64,000 nt of DNA from Dermatophagoides farinae (Eukaryota; Arthropoda; Arachnida; Sarcoptiformes; Pyroglyphidae). Every line of letters starts with the position of its first letter. Position 1 is the first letter of the stretch. This document shows, one piece after another, positions 50,328 through 61,579 of the stretch. The notes under the pieces were generated by a model. It was not told where the DNA came from and ran no database searches. It was given only the letters and a program-made list of their open reading frames with translations. The stretch spans positions 1,679,001 through 1,743,000 of the forward strand of contig NC_134679.1 of assembly GCF_024713945.1 (NCBI RefSeq), given 5' to 3'. A program made the position numbers and the translations under genes.

Positions 50328-52014
50328 TCAATATGTATGTAAACATTTTGAATGATTTGAATTGCCAATTGTACATGGTGGAATTGATGATGATTTTGTT
50401 GTTAAACATGATTTTGATTGACAATTCATTGATGTTGTTGGCCACAAAGCTCTTTTCGATGATTGATGATATTGATGACAGAATGATGTTGGCAAAAGAT
50501 TTGTTGATCTTTGATTGTAAATATCATCATGATCGATAGCAGAATGAACAATGTTATTATTATCATCATCATCATCATCATCACATTCAATCATATCACT
50601 ACAATCTTTAATATTACTATCATCATCATCATCATCATCGTAAATATTATCATCAATGACTATTGAATAATCACTATTTTGATTATTATTATTAGAATGA
50701 TTATCACGTTTACAATTATCATCATTATTATAATCTTGTTTTTGGAATTTTTGTAAATAATATAATTGTTGTTGATGTGAATCAAGCGATAGATTACGAG
50801 AAATCAGATCATTGTTCATCTTTGTATTCATTATCATTATTGATTCTGATGATGATCGTTGTTGTTGTGGACGATATAATAATGGTGGTTGACATGGTTT
50901 TGGATAATCATTGATCATTATTGTAGAAGGATTATTATTATTATTATTATTATTAGGCTTTAATGATGATCCATTAATTGATGGCATATGTTTCATACAG
51001 GCACTGCTGTTGGGCATGATCATCATTTGTTTAGTAATAAAAGTATTTAATCTTGATGATGATATATTCGATGATGATGATGGTGATGAACATTGATTAT
51101 CATTATTATGAGGATGATGATGTCGATTATTCATTGAGATTGATGCCGATTTTTTCGACGATACCGATGATGGTCGGTTATTATTATTATTATTATTATT
51201 GATAAAAACAAAATTGATTGATGAATGATCAATGTTTTCTTGGTTATTATTAGTTTTGTTGTCTTTTCCAAATGGTTCTGGTACATAACAATATTGTTGT
51301 TGATGTTTCATTGTCATCATTGTCATTGGTATCATTGTTGATGATGTTTGTGGTGATGATGATGATCGATCACTAACACGATTATTTCTACCATTATTAC
51401 GATTCAATTTTTTTGTTGTTGCTGTTGTTGTTACCGTTGTTATTGTTTTTGTTGGCTGTTTAATTTGTATAGAATTTTCACGATATTTATCATTCAATTT
51501 GGATTTTTTTGATTTTTGTTTTGACACAGACGATTGATTATCACAACAACAAGCAACAACAACAACAACAATCTGAACAACAATCAGAACATGATGATCG
51601 AAATAATGATAATGAACATAAACAACGATAAAACATTCTTATGAAAATAATTAATAATAGAACGGCAAACATTTGAGCAACAGGAAGTATAACAACCAAT
51701 ATAACAGTCAATGTACCACTATCTTCACCTGAATCCACTGGTTTAGCGCCAATATGGCCACGATTTCCTTTCGATGATATAGCCACACCTCTACCACCAA
51801 CAGCCCAAACTGGTCGAATTTGTACAGATGATGATATAAGTATAATCTTAATGAACAACATGATTATTCTATTTACAAATGAATATTCATTATAATGATG
51901 ATGATGATGATTTTTATGTTTAGAATGTTTCCATCGATGGTTAATAGTGGCCGATATAAGTAATAATTGTCGATACACAAATCGAGTTATCATCATCATC
52001 ATCATCATCATCAT
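50328..52014 (-). CDS. Putative membrane protein with Cys cluster and low-complexity tail; 1-nt frame break
   Basis: Two overlapping minus-strand frames cover one apparent protein. The upstream frame (52014-51541) may start at the Met run or, more likely, at the ATG at 51861, giving a signal-like segment MLFIKIILISSSVQIRPVWA. A conserved-looking ectodomain follows (GGRGVAISSKGNRGHIGAKP, VDSGEDSG). Then comes a membrane helix (LTVILVVILPVAQMFAVLLL, IIFI) and a juxtamembrane Cys-rich stretch (CSDCCSDCCCC). It hits a stop at 51541-51543. The other frame picks up at once (CCCDNQSSVSKQKSKKS) and runs about 400 residues of Ser/Asn/Asp/His-rich sequence to 50328. Deleting one base in the TGT/TTG repeat near 51555 joins them, and the span is 3n+1 nt. 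The Cys cluster is a likely palmitoylation site (inference). Family unrecognised. Confidence 0.6.
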
Positions 52015-53053
52015 TTATATTTATACAATCAACCAACTAAGTAATCGATTGATTGATGATCACTGTGTTGATGACAATTATAAGTGAAAAAAATTCAATT
52101 CATTCAATGACCATTTTCGATGACCACACACATCATTATTATAAATATAGAACAAATTGTACAAATAACGGAAATGAACAGAAATAACACTATTTTAATG
52201 CATTTTCATTACCGATTAAAATGTTTGACAACTAACAAATAGATTCAAAAGATGCTTTGTACATATAATATAATGGTCGACCATGACGGAAACAAATTTT
52301 TTCCGTTTCTTCTCTTTTTTTTTATTATACCAATGATGATGGTGGTGATTGTTAGTGAATGTTAGTTGACATAAAAAAAAATTTCTGGAACTTTAAATCA
52401 TCTTATCGACTCATGACAATGATGAAGATGATGATGATGATGTAAGAACAGTGATGAAAAAATTGTTGTCACTGTGAAAACATTGACGAAATCTTGAATT
52501 TTTGAATTGCAAACAGAATACATGTTTTGTTCAAATAATTAAAGATTAATTTTTTTTTTCATTGATGAATAATTAATTTTTTTTTCAAAAATCCCAACAA
52601 AAAAAAGCTGAAATTGCACTATATATTTTCAAGATAAATAAAAACATCCTTCAATCATCACTATAAGTATAATCGAATCATACTGAATCAAGAGACGGGC
52701 CGAATTTCATTGGGCAAGATTCTTAAGGCCACTAAATAATTGTAGCATCTGTGCATTTTTTTTCTCCAAAAAAAAAGAGAATTCCCAGAGAATTCGAATC
52801 CATAGAATTGCTAGCAGTCCAAGAATATCACACAACGGTAGCAACTATACTGCGCGTATTCAGAATTCGAATCGGAAAACTTTTTCTGCAACATTTTTTT
52901 TTTCATCAACAAAGAATTTTTCTCAGAAATTTCCTATTTTGTTTTTATTATTTTTTTTTGTTATTCACGTGTTGATGAATTTTGAATTGTTTTAGATGTT
53001 TTTGCTTTGAAATTTAATTTTGTTGTGTTGTCAAATTTAAATTTAAATTTACA
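52015..53053. other. Divergent intergenic region upstream of CDC123
   Basis: This lies between the 5' ends of the minus-strand membrane-protein gene and CDC123, so it likely holds both promoters. A patch at about 52680-52880 has higher sequence complexity than its surroundings, but no gene or tRNA could be supported there. Confidence 0.55.
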
Positions 53054-54403
53054 ATGTTGGTTGATGATGTTTTAAAATGCAGTTTTTCATCATGGTTTTC
53101 CATTCTTGGCCATCTATCCATCGAAAGGTTTGATAAATAATTTTTTGTTTTACTTTTTTCGAAATTGATCATTTATCAATAATCTGTTCATAGTGATATT
53201 ATTGAAATTGATGATAAATTCCGCGAATATCTACTGTCAGATGGAATAATTCTTCCAGAATGGTAAGAGTTTTTCTTTTGTTTTAGATTAATCTTATATG
53301 ATTATATTGTTTAGTTGCAATTCTGAATCTTATCATGTGACAAATGGCAATGGACATAATCAAAATGGTCACAGTGATGATCATGATGACGATAATGGAA
53401 TTGATTGGGATGATAACCATGATGATCCAAGTGATAATAATGAAGAAATAAATGTAATTGAATTTCCTCAGATCGAAAAACGAATACGAAGATCATTACG
53501 TCGATATGGAAATTTATTTCCCAAATTAAATTGGAGTTCATGTGAAGATGCAAGTTGGGTACAGGCTAACGGTACAAAATGTTCCGATTTAACCAGTGTT
53601 TTTCTGATGCTTAAAAGTTCGGACAAAATCGTTCATGATTTAATCGATCCGTATGTTTAATAATAACCTATCTTTATTTCGTTTGTACATGAAAGACTTA
53701 ATTTGTTGTTCATTTCAGATTTGATCATTGTTCGGATTTCGATTGCCATAATCCACCTAAATTTCAATATCAACTAATACTACGAAAATGGATCAACATG
53801 AATCCTTCGATGGAATTCCGTTGTTTCATTGGCAATCAAACATTGTTGGCAATATGTCAACGTGATGTTCGTACATTTTATGAATACATTGGTTCGGAAA
53901 AATCACAAATCATTCAAGATATACAGAATTTTTTTGAAGAAAATATTCGTGGAAAATTTCCACTTGATAATTGTAATTTTTAATTTTAATGCTTTATTCG
54001 TTTTTTATTTCTCAAATTTATTTATTTATTATTTTATTTTAGTTGTCATTGATATTTTAAGACCAACGATCCAGACTATTCAATTGATCGATGTGAATGT
54101 TTTCGGTGAATTGACTGATTCATTGCTTTTCGATTGGGATGAACTTTTGGCCAATGCTTCAGCGGTTCAACGTGGAGATTCCATACCAGTGGTAAAATCA
54201 GCTAAAATCAATAAAATTATCTATTTATTTATTCATTCATTTATTCATAGGAATTTCGTTATATTGAAAATCGTTTCGGTGTTCAACGAGGACGATTCGA
54301 ATTGAATTCATTACCATTAGATGTATTCAATGGTAATCTAACCAACTTATATGACGATAATTTAACAAATGTCAATAACAACGATAATGATGATGATCGA
54401 TGA
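53054..54403 (+). CDS. CDC123: CDC123 (eIF2 assembly chaperone)
   Basis: Six exons: 53054-53127, 53194-53262, 53315-53650, 53719-53972, 54043-54191 and 54251-54403. All joins are in phase, giving 344 residues. CDC123 is an ATP-grasp-fold chaperone that binds eIF2gamma and promotes assembly of the eIF2 heterotrimer in the cytosol. Landmarks are the N-terminal LKCSFSSWFSILG, FPKLNWSSCEDASWV, DLTSVFLMLKSSDKIVHDL, QLILRKWINMNPSMEFRCFI, AICQRDVRTFYEYI, then VIDIL and LIDVNVFGELTDSLLFDWDE. The last block carries the Asp/Asn/Glu residues that bind Mg-ATP in the family. An acidic His/Asp/Asn insert (residues about 55-90, exon 3) replaces the usual variable loop. The C-terminus is a short Asn/Asp tail, without a long acidic extension. 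Confidence 0.95.
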
Positions 54404-55668
54404 TCGATGATTCGCAATTAATGATGGGCAATGAATGGTTGTTTACATTTTTGTTGATTATGAATATGATGATGATTATTATTAATAATAATGGAAAAGA
54501 AAAAATTTTCCATTATTAATAATATAACAATGGGTAGGTGGTGATGTGGTATACAATGCTTTAATTGCCCTATAGCTTTCAATTTTTTTTTTATTATTTA
54601 TTTTTCGTGGTTATAGTAATAGTAATTATGATTATTTTTTTTAGGTGTGAAATTTATTGTCATTAAAAATGTCTATTTCATTACACGTGTATTTGGATAT
54701 GGAAAATGATGATGGTGATTATGATGATGATGATGGAAGTGAAACCCCTTTGCACTGATCAAGGCAGCATTCGTTATTGCAATCAACCGATACAATCACA
54801 TTTACATCGTGTGTGTGTGTGTGTGTATGTATGTGAATAATGAAAGCGATCGCCGATTAATTCAATCAACATTCATGTTTTTTTTTTCGTTTCATGACAA
54901 TCTCTAATCATTTAAGATGTCGAACAAATTATCATCATTATAGTAGAACAAACACGCATACAATGAAATGAAAATTTTATGATTTGTTTCTTTCTTTTTC
55001 AACAACAACAACAAAAAAATTGTCAATTATGATGATGAAACAATAAAATGAAAGAGTAATTATATTTGCCAAATCAAATATATGTAAAAAAAAACATATT
55101 GTGTGATTACTGATAATTTTCTTGGTTTCTTGTGACTTTTTTTTTCTTTCATTGTATTTCTTTGTATTATGATGATCATCAACTGATGATCACAATTAAC
55201 AATCATCATCATCATCATCATCATCAACAACAACAACAGCATCATTATGCGAATTGGCCAATTTGTTGCTGTTGCAGTTCATGTATGGAAAGACCAAATC
55301 AAACATTACAAACTAGCCAGGACAACCAATCACAAATACACACACACACACAAACATCGTGGGATGATAATAAGAAAATTTTTTTTATATTTTGTTTCTT
55401 TCTTACCTACAGGCAATAATATATTTGCAACGTTCGTGTGCTTTTTTTTACTTTATTTTTTTATTTTTTTTTTTTTTTTTTTTTTTTTGATGATCTGATC
55501 ATCATTATTTTGTGTGCTATTCCTCACATTCATTCATATCGATGCATTTTCATATTTATGGTCCAATTATTATTGGCCAGAATGTTGTTGATTCATCAAT
55601 AATTTAATGAATTATTTAGAATCATTCGTTGTTGTTGTTGTTGTTATTGTGTTAAAACAAATGTGACA
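54404..55668. other. Noncoding region between CDC123 and adhesion GPCR
   Basis: This holds the 3' flank of CDC123, with a 13-bp hairpin at 54486-54518, (TG)n, (CAT)n and a 25-nt T run (55464-55488). The right end should contain the promoter of the adhesion GPCR. No exon was recognised. Confidence 0.6.
54486..54518. repeat. 13-bp inverted repeat downstream of CDC123
   Basis: Arms TAATAATGGAAAA (54486-54498) and TTTTCCATTATTA (54506-54518) around a 7-nt purine loop, 83 bases after the CDC123 stop. It is probably in the 3' UTR. Confidence 0.85.
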
Positions 55669-58455
55669 ATGTTTCTCATTCACATGACATTTGTTGTTGT
55701 TATTTTCATATTTCATTTATTATTGCCAGTGTTTGGACAATTGAATTTCAACAATACTAATGATGGTAATTGAAATTATTTTAATTTAAAAAATTCCAAT
55801 TCTATACTAATAGATGTCATATTAATCATAATATATATAATAGAAAAATGTAGTCTAAATTGTTATGAACCAAAAAATCATACACGAATATCATGTGAAA
55901 ATGGTTTTTCATCATATCGATTGAAACGATCGAATCGTATTATACTTGAACATCCTGTTGGCAAACAAAATCTACCAAAATCTGTTGAACATCTTCGATG
56001 TTTAAAAACATTTAGTTGTCAACGGTCCAACGGATAAACCACCGGCCACTTCAACGTTGACACCGTTTCCTCCAGATGGTATTTTAAATTTTTATGATTT
56101 CTTTGAATTATTTTTTTTTATTCAAATATTGATTTTTTTTAGAAATCGGTAATCATATTCAAGAAATCGATTCCATTTATGAACAAATCAAAAATGAATC
56201 CCAGTCAATAACACCGGATAAATTGGAAGAATTTTTATCCGATCTGACTGAGATAATCAAAAATATAACTATATCTAATGTTAATATGGCTAATTTAACA
56301 TATTCATCATTATTGGTTGTCGATAATTTACTTGGCCGTTCAGAAACATGGTTGAATATGACCAATGTACAGCGATTAAAAAGTTCGGACAAAGTATTAA
56401 ATCTTGCCGAAAATTTGGCGCTTTTAATGAATAAAAAACAAGAAGAAGAACCATTCGATGATCGTCCGATAGTCGTCATTGAATGTTCAAATGTTTTACT
56501 TCATTCAAAATATTCGACATTACAATCGAATCAATCATTGATGTATGAATTGAATAATACTCGACTTTCATTACCATCAATGAGTCTATCGAGTAATTCG
56601 ACTGATAAAATTTCAATTTCATCAACGGCATCTCTCGTAAACAGTAAAAATCTCATATCACAAATTTGTGGAAACGATACGATGAACGAATTTCAACTAT
56701 TAAACACGCCAATCGTTTCAATGGTCATTAATGATGATAATAAAACAGTTCATTTCCCTGAACCACATTATTTCAATCTGGAGTAAGTTATTTTTATGAC
56801 CATCATTTTAATTTTTCACTGAATGAAATATATGAATAGAACAACGAATTATGATCGGCTAATATTTGGTGATAAACCTACATGTTATTATTGGAATATA
56901 ACCGAAAAATGTTGGTCAACCGAAGGTTGTTATTATCGCAAAATCCAATCAAATCGTTCCGCTTCAATTTGTGAATGCAATCATCTGACCAGTATTGTCA
57001 TTATTGTCGATATTTATGGTCGAGATGGTGATGATCAAATAAAAACATGGCTAACACGTATTACATCGACGATAACCATTCTTTGTACAATGATTGCATT
57101 GTTTATTTCTTTTCGTTATAATCGTGAAACATTGAATGTTTTAAATGATCAATTTCGAACGAAATCAAATTTATTTCTACTTAATTTTCATATGGGAATC
57201 TGGTTAGTCGTTTCACATTTGATCATTTTATTTGGTCTTGAACGTGAAAAGGTAAATCAAATCGATTGAAATTGTTCGAATCATTTTCTAATTTTTTTTT
57301 GTTGTATTCCACACGAATAGGATGAACCAAATTTACTTTGTCAATCAATATCAATAATCTTATTATTTTCATTGTTGGCAATGATTTGTTTTACATTTCT
57401 AAAATGTTTTCATTGTTCATGGTTTATTGTGTTTTCACCATTAGGCGTAGCCATTTCATCAAGAAATTATCTTCTCATTGGTTACATTTCACCGATGGCA
57501 ATCATTGGTATTGGTTTAACATGGTTCTATTGGACAGAGACTCAAGTTTGGCAAGATGTACTTGAATCATTATGTGGACGTTATTTGTAAGTTATTTTTT
57601 GATTTTTTTTCTGAATTAAAAAAAATATGTTTTTCTCATTCTGTAAATTATTTTTTTTCTTTTTAAAGTTGTTGGCTATCATCATATAGATATACAAAAC
57701 ATATCTGGCTATTTCTAGGTGAATAATCTTCAACGGAAACAGGAATTATCTTTGCTTATTCTAGGTCATTAATTTCTCTATTCGTATATTTATAATAATT
57801 ATGTGTATATATAGGTCCATTATATGGTCTTTTCACTACGAATCTCATACTTTTTGTTTTGATTATGTATCGTTATTGTACAAGTCCAATACATACTAGA
57901 TCTTCAAAAACCAAACATCTTTTTTCCGTCATGTTGAATGCATTTTTATTTTTCTGTAATTTTGGTCTTACCTGGTTATTGGCAATCATTTATATTAATG
58001 AACAAATACCTATTCCATATCTATTCTCAATATTATTCATTATATTGAATGGTAGTCAGGTAAGAATGATTTTTATCTATGAATACTTTTCATCTATTTT
58101 TTTTTCTTTTGATTGTTAGGGAATATTCTTATTGACTGAACAAGTTTTTAGATTTTTTAAACGAAAAAATCGTATCAAACAAACGAAAACAATGTCGACA
58201 AAGATGCGTACATCAATAAGCGTAAATAGTAGTAATATTTCATATGGATCTGGATCAGGATCATTTAATGAAGTACAAAAATCATCATATAATAAAATCA
58301 ATGGCGATTCAATTTTATCATCATCACAGCAACAAGAAATACAACCATCATATCGACGAACAGAAATGTTGGAAAAGGAAAATCATCTGAACGAAAATGA
58401 TGAACATGATCACAATAATAATAATATTAATAAACAGAATCATCATAATCATTGA
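55669..58455 (+). CDS. Adhesion G-protein-coupled receptor (class B2), with a 1-nt frame break
   Basis: Eight exons: 55669-55765, 55844-56078, 56143-56782, 56840-57251, 57321-57586, 57669-57718, 57815-58059 and 58120-58455. In order, the protein has a signal peptide (MFLIHMTFVVVIFIFHLLLP), a small Cys-rich module (CSLNCYEPKNHTRISC...LRCLKTFSC), a Thr/Pro linker and a roughly 250-residue N-glycosylated GAIN-type region. A GPS motif follows (CYYWN, CWSTEGCYYRK, CECNHLTS) with an intact HL-T cleavage site. Seven hydrophobic helices follow, and the second extracellular loop keeps the family CWLS. The cytoplasmic tail is Ser/Asn/His-rich and starts FRFFKRKNRIKQTK. Adhesion GPCRs self-cleave at the GPS and couple adhesion to G proteins. 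Exon 2 hits TAA at 56036-56038 in the Cys-rich frame while a Thr/Pro frame is open beside it. Exons total 3n+1 nt, so one extra base near 56010-56035 is likely. No lectin or olfactomedin domain was seen. Confidence 0.9.
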
Positions 58456-58460
58456 TATAA

Positions 58461-58466
58461 AATAAA
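58461..58466 (+). terminator. AATAAA poly(A) signal for adhesion GPCR
   Basis: AATAAA just after the stop codon (58453-58455). Another AATAAA lies about 30 bases further on and may be the one used. Confidence 0.45.
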
Positions 58467-61400
58467 TACTACTACTAATCATAATCGGAATAATAAATAA
58501 AAATCTGACAAACAAATGTGTTTAGTTTATTTGTCTGTGTGTGTGTGTTTGGACAACAAAATAGATAGAAATTTGATCTTGGGGAAAAAACATTCGACAA
58601 ATCGGATCATTTCATTTTCTAGGCCTAATAATAATCTTTTCAATTCGAATTTGAAATAATAATAATCCTATGACCGGTGATCGATCTAAAAAAAAAGAAA
58701 AAATTGATTACGATGAATCCAGAATAAAATAAGAAGATCCGGCCAAAAAAAAACAAAGAATCGACAATAATCAATTTTCAAATGTAAATGTTTTGTTTTG
58801 TTTTTTTTTTTTTTTGGTTCTCATTCGAATTTCAGTAAACAACAATAACAGTAATGAATAGAAAAATCTGGTTATATCTAGTTTCACTACTTCGTTTGAA
58901 TATATATAGCTTATATGTGCACCACATATGGTTGCCACCACCACCGCTATCGACTGATGATCAATAATGGTATACCGAATACCGACTTTGTATGGGGTTC
59001 GCATGTCCGTTTTCTTTCTTTTTTTTGCTTTTGCTTTTTCTTTGGTTGAATAAAAATTTTTCGGCGCGTGTTTTTCCCTTCTCCATTTCACTTTCATTTA
59101 CCGAAAACACAAAAACCTATCATCATTCATGATATTTGAGCTTTTTTTTCGAAAATTTCATTGTCAATCGGTCGATTGTCATACATAGCTGACTATTCTG
59201 TCTTGTTTGTGGTTCATTCATTCAAACAGAATTCTTTTTCCACCTCAACATATGACTAAATAATGATTCATGGTCATAATAATATTGGATCATTCTTAAC
59301 ATTTTTTTTTTTGCTTTTGTCGTCATCATCGTCATCAAATGACAATCGTTGCCATTTAACCATTTCATACAGACGGTGTTTGTTTGTGTGTGTGTTTGTA
59401 TGCTTATTTTGTAGTTTATCTTGCCGGTTAATTTCCATTGTTTGAGTCTGATGCACATGTGTGCTTCAAAGTGGTTAAATCACGCCACTTTTTTTTCTTT
59501 CTCTCTCTCTTTTTTCATTTTCAACTTTCTTTAATTTGTGGTGGTGGTGGTGATGGTGATGATGGTTGATATTCCATTACCATTTCATCTATTCTATGCA
59601 CTTGGTGTATGTTGATTTGGTTAAATTCATCAGCAAAAAAAAAATAAAAATTTCGTGTGACAATAACAAATTTATGGTTGTTTATTAAAAGTGAAAAATT
59701 TTTCCATTTTTTTTCTTGTTGTTTGATTCAAAATATGACAAATCATAAACAACTATAAAACACCGGAACTATATATATGTAACTGACACTGCAGTGTTAT
59801 TTTTTTCTTCTCGATCCACACACACACACAAAAACAAAAAACAAAAAAAGAATTTCCAATGTATGTACCATTCGAATAAAAATTTGACATCAAGGTCTAA
59901 TGAATGTGAATTTAAAAATAAAAAAATTCTTCATTTGTCTAATGATGATGAATAAATTTTTAAACATTTTACTGTTTGACTTTTGATAATGATATCAAAC
60001 TATTCATAAAATTTTTTTAAACATCATTTACCGGCTGGTAAATATGTTTGTTTTTTTTCCATCTCATTTATAATTATCAATTGCATTTTGATTAGAAATT
60101 TTTTTTTTCTCGAAACTATATACACATGAGAGGCATAGAAAAATTTTATTAGCAATTCATATCATAAAATCTGTTGATGATGATGATAATTATTCGAAAC
60201 GTTCAAAACATTAATCCAATGTTGATGATTTGTTGTTGTTGTTGTTGTTGTTACTGCTGACTTTTTTGATGACGAATCCAATAAAAGAATTATAATGAAA
60301 ATTATTATCATTATTACATCTGGTGATTGTTTTGGTACAAATTTTTTTTTTGTTCATTTGTTCTTGGATGTTGTCAACTCCAAAACAGAGAGATCAGAAA
60401 ACAAAACAAAACATTCGACATTGACATTGAAGTGCACTTAACATTTTGTTGTTGACCATTTGTTGTTGAAATAAAATGAATTATAATTGTCACATGGGAT
60501 CACATAGAAAAATGTGATGAATTTTAGTCCTTGAGATGTATCACACACAATGTATTTAATGATTGAATGAACAAGTACAGAATGGTCAGAATTTAGTAAT
60601 CGATAAATGTGTTTTTTTTGTGTGTGTGTGTACATATAGATAGTGAGACATTTTCAACAAAAATTTTGGATCATACCATCCTTATAAAAAAAGCGTTTTG
60701 TCATTTGTTTTGTAAATATCGGGCCAGTAAAAAAAAAACTAGCCGTAGGGAGAGAACTGACTCAGACGATAACTATAATCAAATTTTTGTAACCCCGAAT
60801 TTTTCATTGTTCTCATTGATTCGTAGTTTGAGACAAACGATCACAAAAACCAAAACCAAAACCAAAACCAAAAAAAAAAAAAAAAGTCAACTGTACATAA
60901 TGTATTATATTCTATTCTATTTCCTGTATTCTTCTTTCAATTGCCGTAATTTGAATCCCTTAGTTCAAATAGCTTCGAGCCTTTCGGCATGATGATGGAT
61001 CGAAGAAGATATTATATATATCCTATTTAAGGGTATTGAATTGAAAAGAAAAATTTTTTTTTGCTTCTTCATAAATTTAAGCCTATTTTAGTTCAAACTA
61101 ATAATGATAATAAAGTTATTAAATACAAAATGTGTGACAGATAAATGTCGTGTGTGTCATCATCATCACCTTTTTTTATGCCATACAGTAGTAGATTTAT
61201 CCAATAAGAGAGAGCAAGAGAGAGAGAGAAAAATCTAAAATTCAGTTTTTTTTATATTTAAAATGTTTCTTTCGTCTGCTGTTTTTGAACATGATTATTT
61301 GTTATTTCATCATCATCATCATCATCATCATCGTCGTCATTAGTCGTTGTGAATGTTTTTGTTTTTCAATCCAACAATTTTTTACATTCAATTTGTTCAT

Positions 61401-61579
61401 CAAATCAAATTATTATATTAATATTTTTTGTTTTCTCTCATATAAATCAATCAATCTCATCATAGAGTCCTGTGATCGATATTGGAAATTTTTTTTTTTT
61501 TTTTTTTGAATGTATGCATCATGTTGATGTTTTAATTTTGATTTGGTGAAAACGAAAATCAACAAAAAAAAAAAAAAAA
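58467..61579. other. 3.1-kb noncoding region
   Basis: No conserved exon was recognised. It contains (TG)n, (CT)n, (TGG)n near 59540 and (AACCAA)n near 60845-60870, plus poly-A/T. The right end should contain the promoter and 5' UTR of the LDL-receptor-family gene, including an A run immediately before its ATG. Confidence 0.6.

Noticed and set aside
52780-52880. Two TTCGAATC words resembling tRNA T-loops, and a 75-residue open frame
   Set aside because: No acceptor-stem pairing, A box or D-arm could be fitted at the right spacing, and the peptide resembles nothing known.
56177-56479. Minus-strand frame of 100 codons opposite the adhesion GPCR
   Set aside because: It is a shadow of the receptor's GAIN-region exon.
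60735-60990. Segment with less repetitive sequence near 60.7-61.0 kb as a possible exon or ncRNA
   Set aside because: No frame with recognisable similarity and no convincing splice sites or structure.
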